Under the pieces are notes generated by a model that saw only the letters and a program-made list of their open reading frames with translations, did no database searches and was not told the DNA's origin. The position numbers and the translations under genes are program-made. A stretch of 64,000 nt of DNA, taken from NCBI GenBank assembly GCA_026125895.1, contig JAHCKG010000007.1, positions 62,001-126,000 on the forward strand, given 5' to 3'. The stretch comes from Pseudolabrys sp. (lineage in GTDB: Bacteria; Pseudomonadota; Alphaproteobacteria; Rhizobiales; Xanthobacteraceae). This document shows, one piece after another, positions 1 through 7,710 of the stretch; the stretch's first letter is position 1, and the number at the start of each line of letters is the position of its first letter.

Positions 1-245
1 CCCCCGGCTTGGTTTTCCGCCCGTGGCCGGAGCCTCCGGGGAAGGACTTCCCTGAGCGCTGCGGGGCGGACCGGCATCGCGCGCGCCCCCAATTGTGGCA
101 GCACGGCGATTTCGAAGCGTTCTATTGGCACCCTTGTGGTGCGAGTGCAAGCCCGCTATCGGGCCAGCCGGGGGGCCCTGCACAAATCGTTCGCCTAGAG
201 TGGTTTAGGCCCGGCCAAAGGCTCAATCCAGGCAAGGTCCGACCG
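1..245. other. left-edge non-coding stretch
   Basis: No gene can be supported here. The frame of trmL stays open upstream to position 9, but the residues before the trmL methionine do not look like a SPOUT methyltransferase and the natural start is at 246. The stretch is GC-rich; it presumably holds the trmL promoter, but no clear promoter hexamers stand out. Confidence 0.4.
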
Positions 246-704
246 ATGCGGCTCGCGCTTTACGAACCCGATATCCCGCAGAATACCGGCACGATTCTGC
301 GGGCCTGCGCCTGCCTGGGAATCGAGGCGCATATCATCGAGCCCGCCGGGTTTCCGGTCACCGACCGCGCCTTCCGGCGGGCCGGCATGGACTATCTCGA
401 CCGGCTGACCATCATCCGCCACGCCTCCTTCGCCGACTTCCAGGACTGGCGCCGCCGCGAGGGCCTCGCCCTCGTCCTTATGACCACCGCAGCAGAGACC
501 TCCTACCTCGACCACCGCTTTACCGACGGCCAGATCGTCATGGTCGGCCGCGAGAGCGCCGGCGTTCCGGAAGCCGTGCACCAGGCCGCCGACATCCGGC
601 TGCGCATCCCGATCCGGGAGGGTTTCCGTTCGCTCAACATCGCGGTCGCAGTCGCCATGGTCGCCGGCGAGGCGCTGCGGCAGGCGGGCGGCTCGACTGC
701 CTGA
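246..704 (+). CDS. trmL: tRNA (cytidine(34)-2'-O)-methyltransferase TrmL
   Basis: SPOUT-class methyltransferase that 2'-O-methylates the wobble cytidine/uridine of tRNA-Leu isoacceptors in the cytoplasm, using S-adenosylmethionine. The 152-residue product has the usual TrmL length. The N-terminal motif PQNTGTILR (residues 11-19) and, towards the C-terminus, VGRESAGVP and IPIREGFRSLNIAVAVA are the signatures of the trefoil-knot SAM site. I chose the ATG at 246 because family members begin with the MRLALYEPDIPQN-type sequence; the longer open frame adds 79 residues unlike the family. It is followed by a toxin-antitoxin pair on the same strand, which has its own operator-like sequence and is probably separately transcribed. 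Confidence 0.93.
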   Translation: MRLALYEPDIPQNTGTILRACACLGIEAHIIEPAGFPVTDRAFRRAGMDYLDRLTIIRHASFADFQDWRRREGLALVLMTTAAETSYLDHRFTDGQIVMVGRESAGVPEAVHQAADIRLRIPIREGFRSLNIAVAVAMVAGEALRQAGGSTA

Positions 705-728
705 TCTCCTCGGCCCCTTGCCGCGCGC

Positions 729-749
729 TGTATATGATCTTAATATACA
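729..749. promoter_or_regulatory. perfect inverted repeat, probable brnTA operator
   Basis: TGTATAT-N7-ATATACA, two perfect 7-bp arms, ends three bases before the ATG of the BrnT-type gene at 753. It is strikingly AT-rich in a GC-rich context and overlaps -10-like sequence (TATGAT at 733-738). Type II toxin-antitoxin operons are usually repressed by the antitoxin or complex at such a palindrome, so an operator role is inferred. No Shine-Dalgarno sequence lies between it and the ATG. Confidence 0.7.
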
Positions 750-752
750 CCA

Positions 753-1052
753 ATGATCGACCTGACCGCCATCGAGGGGTTCGATTGGGACGACGGGAAC
801 TCGCGCAAGAGTCTCGATAAACACCGCGTGACGCAGGCCGAGGCAGAGCAGGTCTTTAGCAGCGAAGTCTTGCTGGCCGAAGACATCAAACATAGCCAGG
901 ACGAGGCCAGATATCAGGCACTCGGATCGACGGCCGAGGGACGATTGCTGCACGTCACATTCACGCTACGGCACGAGAGCAGGAAAATCCGCGTCATTTC
1001 CGCCCGCGACATGCACCGCAAGGAGCGAGCTTATTATGAGCAAGAGCCCTAA
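753..1052 (+). CDS. brnT: BrnT family toxin
   Basis: Predicted type II toxin of the BrnT family (RelE-like ribonuclease fold) of 99 residues, the normal length. The N-terminal block FDWDDGNSRKSLDKHRV followed by an acidic helix corresponds to the family's FEWD...N..KH.V signature, and the C-terminal [17 protein letters not shown] matches the R.ISAR....ER..Y motif. BrnT toxins cleave RNA and stop growth. The gene overlaps the antitoxin by 17 bases and comes first, the brnT-brnA order typical of the family. A palindrome lies immediately upstream and there is no ribosome-binding site, so translation may be leaderless or start elsewhere. Activity is inferred from family membership. Confidence 0.85.
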   Translation: MIDLTAIEGFDWDDGNSRKSLDKHRVTQAEAEQVFSSEVLLAEDIKHSQDEARYQALGSTAEGRLLHVTFTLRHESRKIRVISARDMHRKERAYYEQEP

Positions 1053-1305
1053 GCCGATTCCCAAATTCCGCAGCGAAGCGGCCGAACAGAAATTCTGGGA
1101 GACGCACGACTCCGCCGATTATGTCGACTGGAGCAAGGCGCAGCGCGTCCGGTTTCCGAATCTGAAACTGTCGACCACGACCATTTCGCTGCGTATGCCA
1201 CAGGGCACCCTCGATCGCATCAAGGTCGCGGCCAACCGTCGCGACGTCCCCTACCAGTCGCTGATCAAGGTCTGGCTGGAAGAAAAGTTGAAAGAAGAAG
1301 CGTGA
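1036..1305 (+). CDS. brnA: CopG/BrnA-type antitoxin
   Basis: 89-residue predicted antitoxin. The N-terminal half has the sequence [19 protein letters not shown] followed by DYVDWSKA, typical of the CopG-like antitoxins that accompany BrnT toxins. The C-terminal half (about residues 47-88, TTTISLRMP then [18 protein letters not shown]) fits a ribbon-helix-helix DNA-binding fold. It should neutralise the BrnT product and repress the operon through the palindrome at 729-749. Its start lies inside brnT and its stop codon overlaps the GTG start of hemF (GTGA), so all three genes are probably translated from one message. Confidence 0.85.
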   Translation: MSKSPKPIPKFRSEAAEQKFWETHDSADYVDWSKAQRVRFPNLKLSTTTISLRMPQGTLDRIKVAANRRDVPYQSLIKVWLEEKLKEEA

Positions 1306-2195
1306 CCACATCGGCCGACCTCGACGACCGCAAAGCGAAGGCTCGCGCCTGGTTCGAGGACCTGCGCGATCAGATCTGCGCGCGGCTGGAGGCGCTCGAA
1401 GACGCCCTGCCCGCGTCGGCGCCGCTCGGCGAGCGCGCGCCCGGCCGCTTTGTGCGCACGCCATGGCAGCGCACCGACCACAACGGGGCCGAAGGTGGCG
1501 GCGGCGTCATGTCGATGATGAGCGGCCGCGTGTTCGAGAAGGTCGGCGTGCATTGCTCGACCGTGCATGGCGAGTTTGCTCCGGAATTCCGCGGCCAGAT
1601 CCCGGGCGCGGCCGACAACCCGAATTTCTGGGCGTCCGGCATTTCGCTGATCGCGCATCCGCAAAACCCGCATGTGCCGGCGGTGCACATGAACACCCGC
1701 TTCGTCGTCACCTCGAAGGCCTGGTTCGGCGGCGGCGCCGACCTGACGCCGGTACTCGACCGGCGGCGCACGCAGAACGATCCGGACACCGTCGCGTTTC
1801 ACGCCGCGATGCAGGCGCCCTGCGAGGCGCACGCGCCGATTTCCGATTACGCCAAGTTCAAAGCGTGGTGCGACGAGTATTTCCACCTCAAGCACCGCAA
1901 CGAGCCGCGCGGCATCGGCGGCATCTTCTACGATTATCTGGAGAGCGACTGGGACGCGACCTTCGCGTTCACGCAAGATGTCGGCCGCGCCTTTCGGGAT
2001 ATCTATCCGAAGCTGGTTGAGAAGAACTTCGCGGCGTCGTGGACCGAGGCCGAACGCGACGAGCAGCTGGTGCGCCGCGGCCGCTATGTCGAGTTCAATT
2101 TGCTGTACGACCGCGGCACCATCTTCGGGCTGAAGACCGGCGGCAACGTCGAATCGATCCTGTCGTCGATGCCGCCCGTTGTGAAGTGGCCGTAA
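1302..2195 (+). CDS. hemF: oxygen-dependent coproporphyrinogen III oxidase
   Basis: Catalyses the aerobic oxidative decarboxylation of coproporphyrinogen III to protoporphyrinogen IX in haem synthesis, in the cytoplasm. The 297-residue protein has the family length and motifs: [10 protein letters not shown] near residue 143, the [16 protein letters not shown] block near 195, and near the C-terminus a [12 protein letters not shown] stretch followed by [17 protein letters not shown]. The start is GTG at 1302, fused to the antitoxin stop codon as GTGA, with purine-rich GAAGAAG just upstream as ribosome-binding site; this implies translational coupling to the toxin-antitoxin pair. It converges with the TauE/SafE gene, leaving only three bases between the stop codons. 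Confidence 0.96.
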   Translation: MTTSADLDDRKAKARAWFEDLRDQICARLEALEDALPASAPLGERAPGRFVRTPWQRTDHNGAEGGGGVMSMMSGRVFEKVGVHCSTVHGEFAPEFRGQIPGAADNPNFWASGISLIAHPQNPHVPAVHMNTRFVVTSKAWFGGGADLTPVLDRRRTQNDPDTVAFHAAMQAPCEAHAPISDYAKFKAWCDEYFHLKHRNEPRGIGGIFYDYLESDWDATFAFTQDVGRAFRDIYPKLVEKNFAASWTEAERDEQLVRRGRYVEFNLLYDRGTIFGLKTGGNVESILSSMPPVVKWP

Positions 2196-2198
2196 GAG

Positions 2199-2957
2199 TT
2201 AGCGGAACGCCGAGGCGATCATCACGCCGCCGCCGAGCAGCACGACGACATCGAGAATGGCGGTGTGCACATGGACCGGCATCCGCTTGACGATGAAGCG
2301 CGACAGATGCGCGCCCGGCATCGAGACCAGGCCCGTGAGCAGCGCCAGCGCGATCACTTGCGGCGTCAGCACGCCGTTGATCCCGAACACGGAGACCTTC
2401 ACCACGCCGATGCCGATCGACACCATGGCGTCGGTGGCGATGACCGCCGCGCCTTCGAGGCCGACCGCCATCAGCAGCGAAAGCATGATGACGCCGGAGC
2501 CTGACGTGCCGCCGACCAGCACGCCGTAGCCGACCGAGCCGACGGCGAGGCCGCGATCGTCGATGCGAAAATTGCGCCGGCGCGCGAGGCGCCGCAGCGG
2601 CACGCTCGCCATCAGCATGGCGCCGATGACGACGGCGGCGCCGGCGCCAGTGAGTTGCGAGTAACCCCAGGCGCCGAGCACGCAGGTCGGCAGCGCGGCG
2701 ACCACGGCGATCACGGCACGGCGGCGATCGAGGTGCTGGAAATAGGCCGAGACGCGGCCGAAATTGTTGAACAGCGCGGCAAGCCCGATGATCGGCACGA
2801 CGGGCGCAGCGCCGACCATCGGCACCAGCACCAGCGGCATCAGCGCGCCGCTGCCGTAGCCGGAAACGCCGCCGATGATCCCCGCCAGCAAGGCGACGAA
2901 GGCGACGAGCAGAAGCTGCGCCAGCGAAATGTCTGCAAAGCCGGAGAGAAGATGCAT
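2199..2957 (-). CDS. sulfite exporter TauE/SafE family membrane protein
   Basis: 252-residue integral membrane protein of the TauE/SafE (DUF81) family, whose characterised members move sulfite, sulfoacetate or related organosulfur anions across the inner membrane. The N-terminal glycine-rich repeat GGVSGYGSGALMPLVLVP (about residues 28-45) and the second half's GGTSGSG are the paired family motifs; about seven to eight hydrophobic segments can be read. Substrate cannot be told from sequence. The small gene upstream at 3016-3264 lies on the same strand, separated by 58 bases, so the two may share a transcript. Confidence 0.85.
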   Translation of the reverse strand: MHLLSGFADISLAQLLLVAFVALLAGIIGGVSGYGSGALMPLVLVPMVGAAPVVPIIGLAALFNNFGRVSAYFQHLDRRRAVIAVVAALPTCVLGAWGYSQLTGAGAAVVIGAMLMASVPLRRLARRRNFRIDDRGLAVGSVGYGVLVGGTSGSGVIMLSLLMAVGLEGAAVIATDAMVSIGIGVVKVSVFGINGVLTPQVIALALLTGLVSMPGAHLSRFIVKRMPVHVHTAILDVVVLLGGGVMIASAFR

Positions 2958-3015
2958 GGTCCGCGCGCTGCGTGCACCCTGTGGTGCAATCCGTCAAGCA
3001 CGAGCCGCGTTGTCC

Positions 3016-3264
3016 TCAATCGGCGCTGGGCAGCCGCCGCATCGTGAACTCGATCTCGTCGTCCGCCAGCACGCGCCAGGACTCGACCTCCGTCATGTAG
3101 GCGGCTTTCGGATAGCGGTCGAAGAACGCGCGCGCCTTGGCGCGCGCTTCATCGCGCGGCAACCGGAAGGTCTCGCGGCGGAACGCGTCGCGCGCCGGCG
3201 CACGGCTGTCCCGGGTGCGGGCCAGCCGGCGGGCGACATCGCGGGGTGTGTCGCTACTGCGCAT
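3016..3264 (-). CDS. conserved hypothetical protein, 82 residues
   Basis: Small, highly charged soluble protein with an Arg-rich first half followed by a sequence around AFFDRYPKAAYMTEVESWRVL and a short C-terminal segment. No signal peptide or membrane segment is seen. Proteins of this shape are common in Bradyrhizobium-like genomes without known role. Support comes from its clean position between the TauE/SafE gene and the porin leader, and from the absence of a better frame; function is unknown. Confidence 0.6.
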   Translation of the reverse strand: MRSSDTPRDVARRLARTRDSRAPARDAFRRETFRLPRDEARAKARAFFDRYPKAAYMTEVESWRVLADDEIEFTMRRLPSAD

Positions 3265-3385
3265 GACTCAAGAATCGGTCCACGGGACGGCTTGTGCAAG
3301 GTGCCGGACCCCGCGGCGGACGACATTCTTCCGGAGTAGCAAGTTACTACCTCAGGATCGCGGCTGTAAAAGAATACCCCTTTAA

Positions 3386-3401
3386 GTTGCAGACGTGCAA
3401 C
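3386..3401. promoter_or_regulatory. palindrome GTTGCA-N4-TGCAAC upstream of first porin gene
   Basis: A perfect 6-4-6 inverted repeat ends 177 bases before the porin start at 3578 and is preceded by TTTAA. The same palindrome with a different spacer, also preceded by TATAA, occurs at 4389-4404 in front of the second porin gene at almost the same distance. The conserved arms and position suggest a binding site for a dimeric regulator or a shared structured leader; which one cannot be decided from sequence. Confidence 0.55.
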
Positions 3402-3577
3402 AGGCACCGAAATTGTCGCGTTTTGAACCGCGCCGCTTCACGCCGCCGATTGAGCTTCGCCCGGGTGCGGGCCTAGCCTCTATTCACAGTTGAAATCCGG
3501 AGACTTGGATACCTCCACCTCTCCGCCGCAAAACCGGATGACGCGTCGTGCACGCGTCAAGTTGCAAGGAGGATGAA

Positions 3578-4269
3578 ATGCGTCGTCTTGCAGTGGCGTT
3601 GTTGGGCGCTACGCTTTTTGGTGGGCTGTCCGCAAATGCGGCCGACATGCCGGTCAAGGGACCGGTCTACAAGGCGCCGCCGATGGTCATGTACAACTGG
3701 ACCGGTTGTTACATCGGCGGCAATCTCGGCGGGGTGTGGGGAAAATCGAACATCGATATCCCCGGCTATCCCTCGAACTTCGACATCAACACGTCGAGCT
3801 TCGTCGGCGGCGGCCAACTCGGCTGCAATTATCAGGTCCAGCAGGTTGTCTCGGCGTCGAAGGCAATTGGGACGGCATGAACCTGAACGGCGACGAGCTC
3901 AGCAGCGGCGCTTTGGCCGAACGCTATAGCGTCAAGTGGACGTGGGAAGCCTCGGTCCGCGGGCGCATCGGCTGGGCGCCGGCCGGCACGCCGTGGCTGA
4001 TCTATGTCACCGGCGGCCCGACCTGGGCGCATCTCAACAGCGCCAACTTCATCCCCGGCACCGTCGTCACCACCGCGCAATCGGGCACGCATAGCGGATG
4101 GACGATCGGCGGTGGCGTTGAATATCAACTCACCCCCAACTGGATCGCCGGCCTCGAGTATCGCTACTCGTCGTATCAGACGAAGCGCTACAACTATCTC
4201 GGCCCGGTCGATGTCGACCTCAAGACCAATGCGGTCATGGCGCGCCTGAGCTACCTCTTCCGCATGTAA
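3578..4269 (+). pseudogene. Omp25/31-like outer-membrane beta-barrel protein, frameshifted
   Basis: The start at 3578 has an ideal Shine-Dalgarno (AAGGAGG at 3566-3572, 5-base spacer). The product begins with a signal peptide (MRRLAVALLGATLFGG...NA, cleaved before ADMPVKGPVYKAPP) and the family's NWTGCYIGGNLGG block, then CNYQVQQ. The frame breaks near 3850: adding one T after GTC at 3850 restores FGVEGNWDG and continues in frame to 4269, ending in RLSYLF plus RM. Repaired, the protein would have about 230 residues, a normal length for this family. A one-base deletion, or a sequencing error, is the simplest reading. As given, only a 101-residue truncated product could be made from 3578. It is a tandem paralogue of the gene at 4574. 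Confidence 0.8.
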
Positions 4270-4296
4270 GCAACGTTGACCGCGCGAGCGGATGAA

Positions 4297-4325
4297 AGTC
4301 CCGGGGCTTTGCCTCGGGACTTTTT
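4297..4325 (+). terminator. rho-independent terminator after first porin
   Basis: AGTCCCGGGGC - TTT - GCCTCGGGACT forms an 11-bp stem with a single G-T pair and is followed directly by a T run (TTTTT). It begins 27 bases after the stop at 4269. Confidence 0.9.
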
Positions 4326-4388
4326 GTTTGAGGCCTGGATGCAGCGGTCTACCTAGCTACCGGGCAAAATATTTCGATACCTCTATAA

Positions 4389-4404
4389 GTTGCATGGCTG
4401 CAAC
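4389..4404. promoter_or_regulatory. palindrome GTTGCA-N4-TGCAAC upstream of second porin gene
   Basis: Perfect 6-4-6 inverted repeat preceded by TATAA and ATACCTC, ending 170 bases before the start at 4574. It repeats the arms, but not the spacer, of the element at 3386-3401. Confidence 0.55.
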
Positions 4405-4573
4405 GCCCCTCCCGAAATCGTTCGCTGACCCACGTGTTACGGGCTTTTCCGGATTGCCCATGAAGTCGCGTTGCTCATAGTTCCAAAACACGAGCCGGCC
4501 CTGGAGATCAGGATACCGAACGATCCTTTCGCGACCAGTGTGGCGGAAGGCCCGAAACCCTCAGGAGGATGAG

Positions 4574-5308
4574 ATGCGTCGCTTTGCTGTTGCCCTGCTT
4601 GCCATCACCGCTTTGGGCGCCGCTAGCGCCAACGCCGCCGACCTGCCGGTCAAGGCTCCGGTCTACAAGGCGCCGGTCATGTACAACTGGAGCGGCTGCT
4701 ATATCGGCGGTCATGCCGGCGCGGGCTGGTCGCGGACGGAATGGACCAACACCGCCGACACGACGCTGTTCGGCGATCTCGTCCCGGGTGAAGGCTTCAC
4801 GCAGAACGCCAGCGGCTTCGTCGGCGGCGGCCAGATCGGCTGCAACTACCAGGTCAACCAGTTCGTGTTCGGCATCGAGGGCACGCTCGCCGGCACCAGC
4901 ATCAAGAACAGCCTGACCAACAACGTGTTCGGCGCCGGTCTCGACGACGTGTTCGAGAACCGCATCAACACCATCGTCACCGTCACCGGCCGCATCGGCT
5001 ACGCCTTCAACAACTGGCTGCCTTACATCAAGGGCGGCTACGCCGGCGCCAACAACAAGTTCAGCGTTTCCGACTCGGTCGGCGCCAACCAGGGCTCCGG
5101 CAGCGAGACCAAGTGGCACAACGGCTGGACCATCGGCGGCGGTCTCGAATATGGGCTGACGCAGAACTGGATCGTCGGCGTCGAATACAACTACATCGGC
5201 CTGCAGACGAAGAACTACAACGTCGCCGGCGCCGCCGCGGGTGTCTACACCTTCGACGTCAAGCCGCGGGTCCACGAATTGCTGGCGCGCATCTCGTACA
5301 AGTTCTAG
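4574..5308 (+). CDS. Omp25/31-like outer-membrane beta-barrel protein
   Basis: 244-residue outer-membrane protein of the Omp25/Omp31 / heat-resistant-agglutinin porin-like family. The signal peptide (MRRFAVALLAITALGAASANA, cut before ADLPVKAPVYKAP) is followed by alternating beta strands: NWSGCYIGGHAGAGW, SGFVGGGQIGCNYQ, GRIGYAFNNWLPYIKGGYAGA, NGWTIGGGLEYGLTQNWIVGVEYNY and a C-terminal RISYKF ending in Phe, as beta-barrel assembly signals do. The start has AGGAGG five bases upstream. It is the intact tandem partner of the broken gene at 3578 and is closed by its own terminator at 5331. Exact pore function is unknown. Confidence 0.92.
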   Translation: MRRFAVALLAITALGAASANAADLPVKAPVYKAPVMYNWSGCYIGGHAGAGWSRTEWTNTADTTLFGDLVPGEGFTQNASGFVGGGQIGCNYQVNQFVFGIEGTLAGTSIKNSLTNNVFGAGLDDVFENRINTIVTVTGRIGYAFNNWLPYIKGGYAGANNKFSVSDSVGANQGSGSETKWHNGWTIGGGLEYGLTQNWIVGVEYNYIGLQTKNYNVAGAAAGVYTFDVKPRVHELLARISYKF

Positions 5309-5330
5309 CCGCGAGGCATCGCGACAAGGA

Positions 5331-5357
5331 AAGCCCCGGAGAGATCCGGGGCTTTTT
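5331..5357 (+). terminator. rho-independent terminator after second porin
   Basis: AAGCCCCGGA - GAGA - TCCGGGGCTT is a perfect 10-bp stem with a 4-base loop, followed by TTT. It lies between the convergent porin and cca genes and may serve both strands. Confidence 0.9.
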
Positions 5358-5373
5358 CCTTTGGCGGAGATGC

Positions 5374-6618
5374 TCAGCCTTTGACGGCGCGATCGGCGAT
5401 CGCCTTCAGCACCGCGGCATCGATCGGAAAGTCCTCTTCGATCCAAGCCTCCTCGGCAGCGCGCAACGCCGCGCCGAGCGCGGGCCCCTTGGCGAGCCCG
5501 CGTTTGATGAAATCATCGGCGCGCAGCGGAAACACCGGCGGCGTAAAGCGGTCCGGCCGCGTAACGAGATCGCGCCACGCCGCGTCATGCGCCGTGGCCT
5601 GCGAGCGCGCCCAGGCGAGCAGCGCCTGGTCGGTAAAGGCCGCGGCGCCGCGGCGGTAGATCAAGGCGCGCGTGTCGCGCTCGCTCAAAGCCGGCGACAG
5701 CCCGTGCCAGCCTTCCGCCATGCTGCGGATGCGGTCGCGTTCGTGATTGGCGAGCCGCAGCCGCTGATGCAGCCGCTCGGCATCCTCCGGGATCGCGGCG
5801 CCGAGAGCGCCGAGCCGGCGCGTCGCATCGGCCGCCAGCCCCGCCGCGGCCTCGACCTTGGTCATGTTCTCGAAGGCGGAAAGATAAATGACGCCGGCGA
5901 GAATGCTCAGGGTGAAGCCGGCGTCCGACATGACGATCAAGGTCGGCGTCGCGTGCTTCGCCACCACGAGCTTGAGCATTTCCATGCGCAGGCGCTCGCG
6001 CGACAACTGCGCCAGGCCGTCGCGCGCGGCGATGCAGGCGGCAAGACCCTCGGCATCCGGATGGCCGCCGCCGCCATAGGCGGCATGGAACCGGAAGAAG
6101 CGCAGGATGCGCAGGTAATCCTCGGCGATGCGCTGCGCCGCGTCGCCGATGAAGCGCACATGGCGCTTCGCCAGATCGTCGAGCCCGCCCGCATAGTCGT
6201 GCACCGTGCCGTCGCGCGACACCGAGAGCGCATTCATGGTGAAGTCGCGGCGCAGCGCATCCTCGCGCCAGTCGCGGCCGAACGCGACCTTGGCATGGCG
6301 TCCGAAGGTCTCGACATCAGTGCGCAACGTCGTCACCTCGAACGGATGCTTGTCGATGACGACAGTGACGGTGCCGTGCTCAATGCCGGTCGGCACCGGC
6401 TTGAAACCAGCGGCCTTGGCGCGCCGGATCACTTCTTCCGGCACGGCCGTCGTCGCGACATCAACCTCGTGAATCGGCGCATCGATCAAAGCGTTGCGCA
6501 CCGCCCCGCCGACGACGCGGGCTTCCTCGCCGTCGCCATCGAGGACGCCCATCAGGCGCGCCAGCGGCGCGGCGAAGGGCCAAGCCGACAAATCGATCTT
6601 GCGTGATGTCGCGCTCAT
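5374..6618 (-). CDS. cca: CCA tRNA nucleotidyltransferase
   Basis: Class II nucleotidyltransferase that builds or repairs the 3' CCA end of tRNAs without a template. In the 414-residue product the catalytic head carries RVVGGAVRNALI (about residues 33-44), the acidic E-V-D pair in HEVDVATTAVP, then EVTTLRTDVET and RRDFTMNALSV, followed by the GDAAQRIAEDYLRILRFFRFHA RNA-binding block. The C-terminal body is helical, as in alphaproteobacterial enzymes. It ends a minus-strand series (DUF1285, CoA pyrophosphatase, DUF6111, cca), but a repeat-rich gap of about 160 bases separates it from DUF6111. Confidence 0.94.
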   Translation of the reverse strand: MSATSRKIDLSAWPFAAPLARLMGVLDGDGEEARVVGGAVRNALIDAPIHEVDVATTAVPEEVIRRAKAAGFKPVPTGIEHGTVTVVIDKHPFEVTTLRTDVETFGRHAKVAFGRDWREDALRRDFTMNALSVSRDGTVHDYAGGLDDLAKRHVRFIGDAAQRIAEDYLRILRFFRFHAAYGGGGHPDAEGLAACIAARDGLAQLSRERLRMEMLKLVVAKHATPTLIVMSDAGFTLSILAGVIYLSAFENMTKVEAAAGLAADATRRLGALGAAIPEDAERLHQRLRLANHERDRIRSMAEGWHGLSPALSERDTRALIYRRGAAAFTDQALLAWARSQATAHDAAWRDLVTRPDRFTPPVFPLRADDFIKRGLAKGPALGAALRAAEEAWIEEDFPIDAAVLKAIADRAVKG

Positions 6619-6620
6619 TA

Positions 6621-6758
6621 TCTCCCCTCCCCCCGCGGAGCGTAGCGACGTGGTGGGGAGGGGTTGGGGGTGGGGGGAAATGGCGGCTCAGAAATTGAAG
6701 AGCCCCCCACCCCTGACCCCTCCCCGCCGCACGCAAGGGCGTGCGTGGGGAGGGGAAA
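6621..6758. repeat. G/C-run palindromic intergenic repeat (family E)
   Basis: Between cca and the DUF6111 gene lies a block of alternating CTCCCC and GGGGAG runs. One hairpin surrounds GCGGAGCGTAGCGACG and another CGCACGCAAGGGCGTGCG; the outer CTCCCC and GGGGAG arms can pair over the whole block. It has no coding potential and looks like a dispersed palindromic repeat unit of the kind common in Bradyrhizobium-like genomes. Confidence 0.6.
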
Positions 6759-6781
6759 TTGGCGCGGTGTACGTGTTGTGG

Positions 6782-7048
6782 TCACCGCGTCGTCCCCGGC
6801 ACGAAGTTGCCCTGCTCGTCGAGATGCGCCGGGATGTAGGTCGAGCCCGGCGGCGCACCGCCGTAATGCGAGAAATACAGGAAGCTGCCGATCACCAGCA
6901 GCAGCGCGACGATCGCCAGCGCAGCGATGCGCGACAGCGGCCACGAAGCCGGATGCAGCGCTCCCGCCTTGGTCGCCCACAGAAACACGGCATAGAGCAC
7001 GAATGGCGTTGCAAACAGCAGGACTTCCGTCGCCAGCGTGCGGATCAT
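6782..7048 (-). CDS. DUF6111 family small membrane protein
   Basis: 88-residue inner-membrane protein with two hydrophobic segments (about residues 4-24 and 39-60) and a hydrophilic C-terminal tail containing GSTYIPAHLDEQGNFVPG. This layout and tail are what I know from the alphaproteobacterial DUF6111 family. Its start overlaps the stop of the CoA pyrophosphatase gene by four bases, so it is translationally coupled to it. Function unknown. Confidence 0.8.
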   Translation of the reverse strand: MIRTLATEVLLFATPFVLYAVFLWATKAGALHPASWPLSRIAALAIVALLLVIGSFLYFSHYGGAPPGSTYIPAHLDEQGNFVPGTTR

Positions 7049-7710
7049 CGAAAGATCCTCTCACGCATGTTGCGCAGGATGCCCGCGGTCACGCCCCAGA
7101 TGTATCGCTCGCCGAAAGTGATGGCGTAATAGTGCCGCTCGACACCCTGCCACTCCCGCGAATGGGTTTCCATATTGGCGTGATCCATCAGGAAGGCGAG
7201 CGGCACCTCGAAGGCAGCATCAACCTCGGCGGTGTTCAGCGCCAGTTCGAAGCCCGGCTCGACGCGCGCGATCAGCGGCATGATGCGATAGCCGAGCGTC
7301 GTCATGTAGAGGTCGAGATAGCCGAGCGGCTGCACGGCTTCGCGCGACAGGCCGATCTCCTCTTCCGCCTCGCGCAAGGCGGCGGCGAGAGGATCGGCGT
7401 CCGTCTTGTCGATCTTGCCGCCGGGAAACGAAATCTGCCCCGGATGGTCCGGCAGGTGCTGCGCGCGCTGCGTCAGCAGCACGGTCGGCTCCTTGGGATG
7501 ATCGATCACGGCGACCAGCACCGCCGCAGGACGGATCGGCCTGACCTCTGCAATCTTCTTCATCACCGGGTCGGCATCGTGGTCGCCGCGCACCGGCATG
7601 ACACTGGCATCGGTGAGGCCCGGCGGAACGTCGAGTGTCAGACGTTCCTTGACGCGCGCATAGAATTCAGGCGCGCCCATCGCGCCAGCGTTCGACTGCG
7701 GGTTCAACAT
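7045..7710 (-). CDS. NUDIX CoA pyrophosphatase
   Basis: 221-residue NUDIX hydrolase of the CoA pyrophosphatase type (NudL / peroxisomal NUDT7-like), predicted to split coenzyme A into 4'-phosphopantetheine and 3',5'-ADP. The CoA-specific stretch VLLTQRAQHLPDHPGQISFPGG precedes the NUDIX box, in which ALREAEEEIGL is clear; the segment between GG and REAEEEIGL is as long as expected. It overlaps DUF1285 upstream and DUF6111 downstream by a few bases, an operon arrangement I know from many Bradyrhizobium-like genomes. Confidence 0.9.
   Translation of the reverse strand: MLNPQSNAGAMGAPEFYARVKERLTLDVPPGLTDASVMPVRGDHDADPVMKKIAEVRPIRPAAVLVAVIDHPKEPTVLLTQRAQHLPDHPGQISFPGGKIDKTDADPLAAALREAEEEIGLSREAVQPLGYLDLYMTTLGYRIMPLIARVEPGFELALNTAEVDAAFEVPLAFLMDHANMETHSREWQGVERHYYAITFGERYIWGVTAGILRNMRERIFR

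Noticed and set aside
4292..4480. 62-codon open frame on plus between the porins
   Set aside because: It covers the terminator and the palindrome and has no family resemblance.
5113..6606. 497-codon open frame on plus
   Set aside because: Antisense to cca, whose nucleotidyltransferase motifs are unambiguous.
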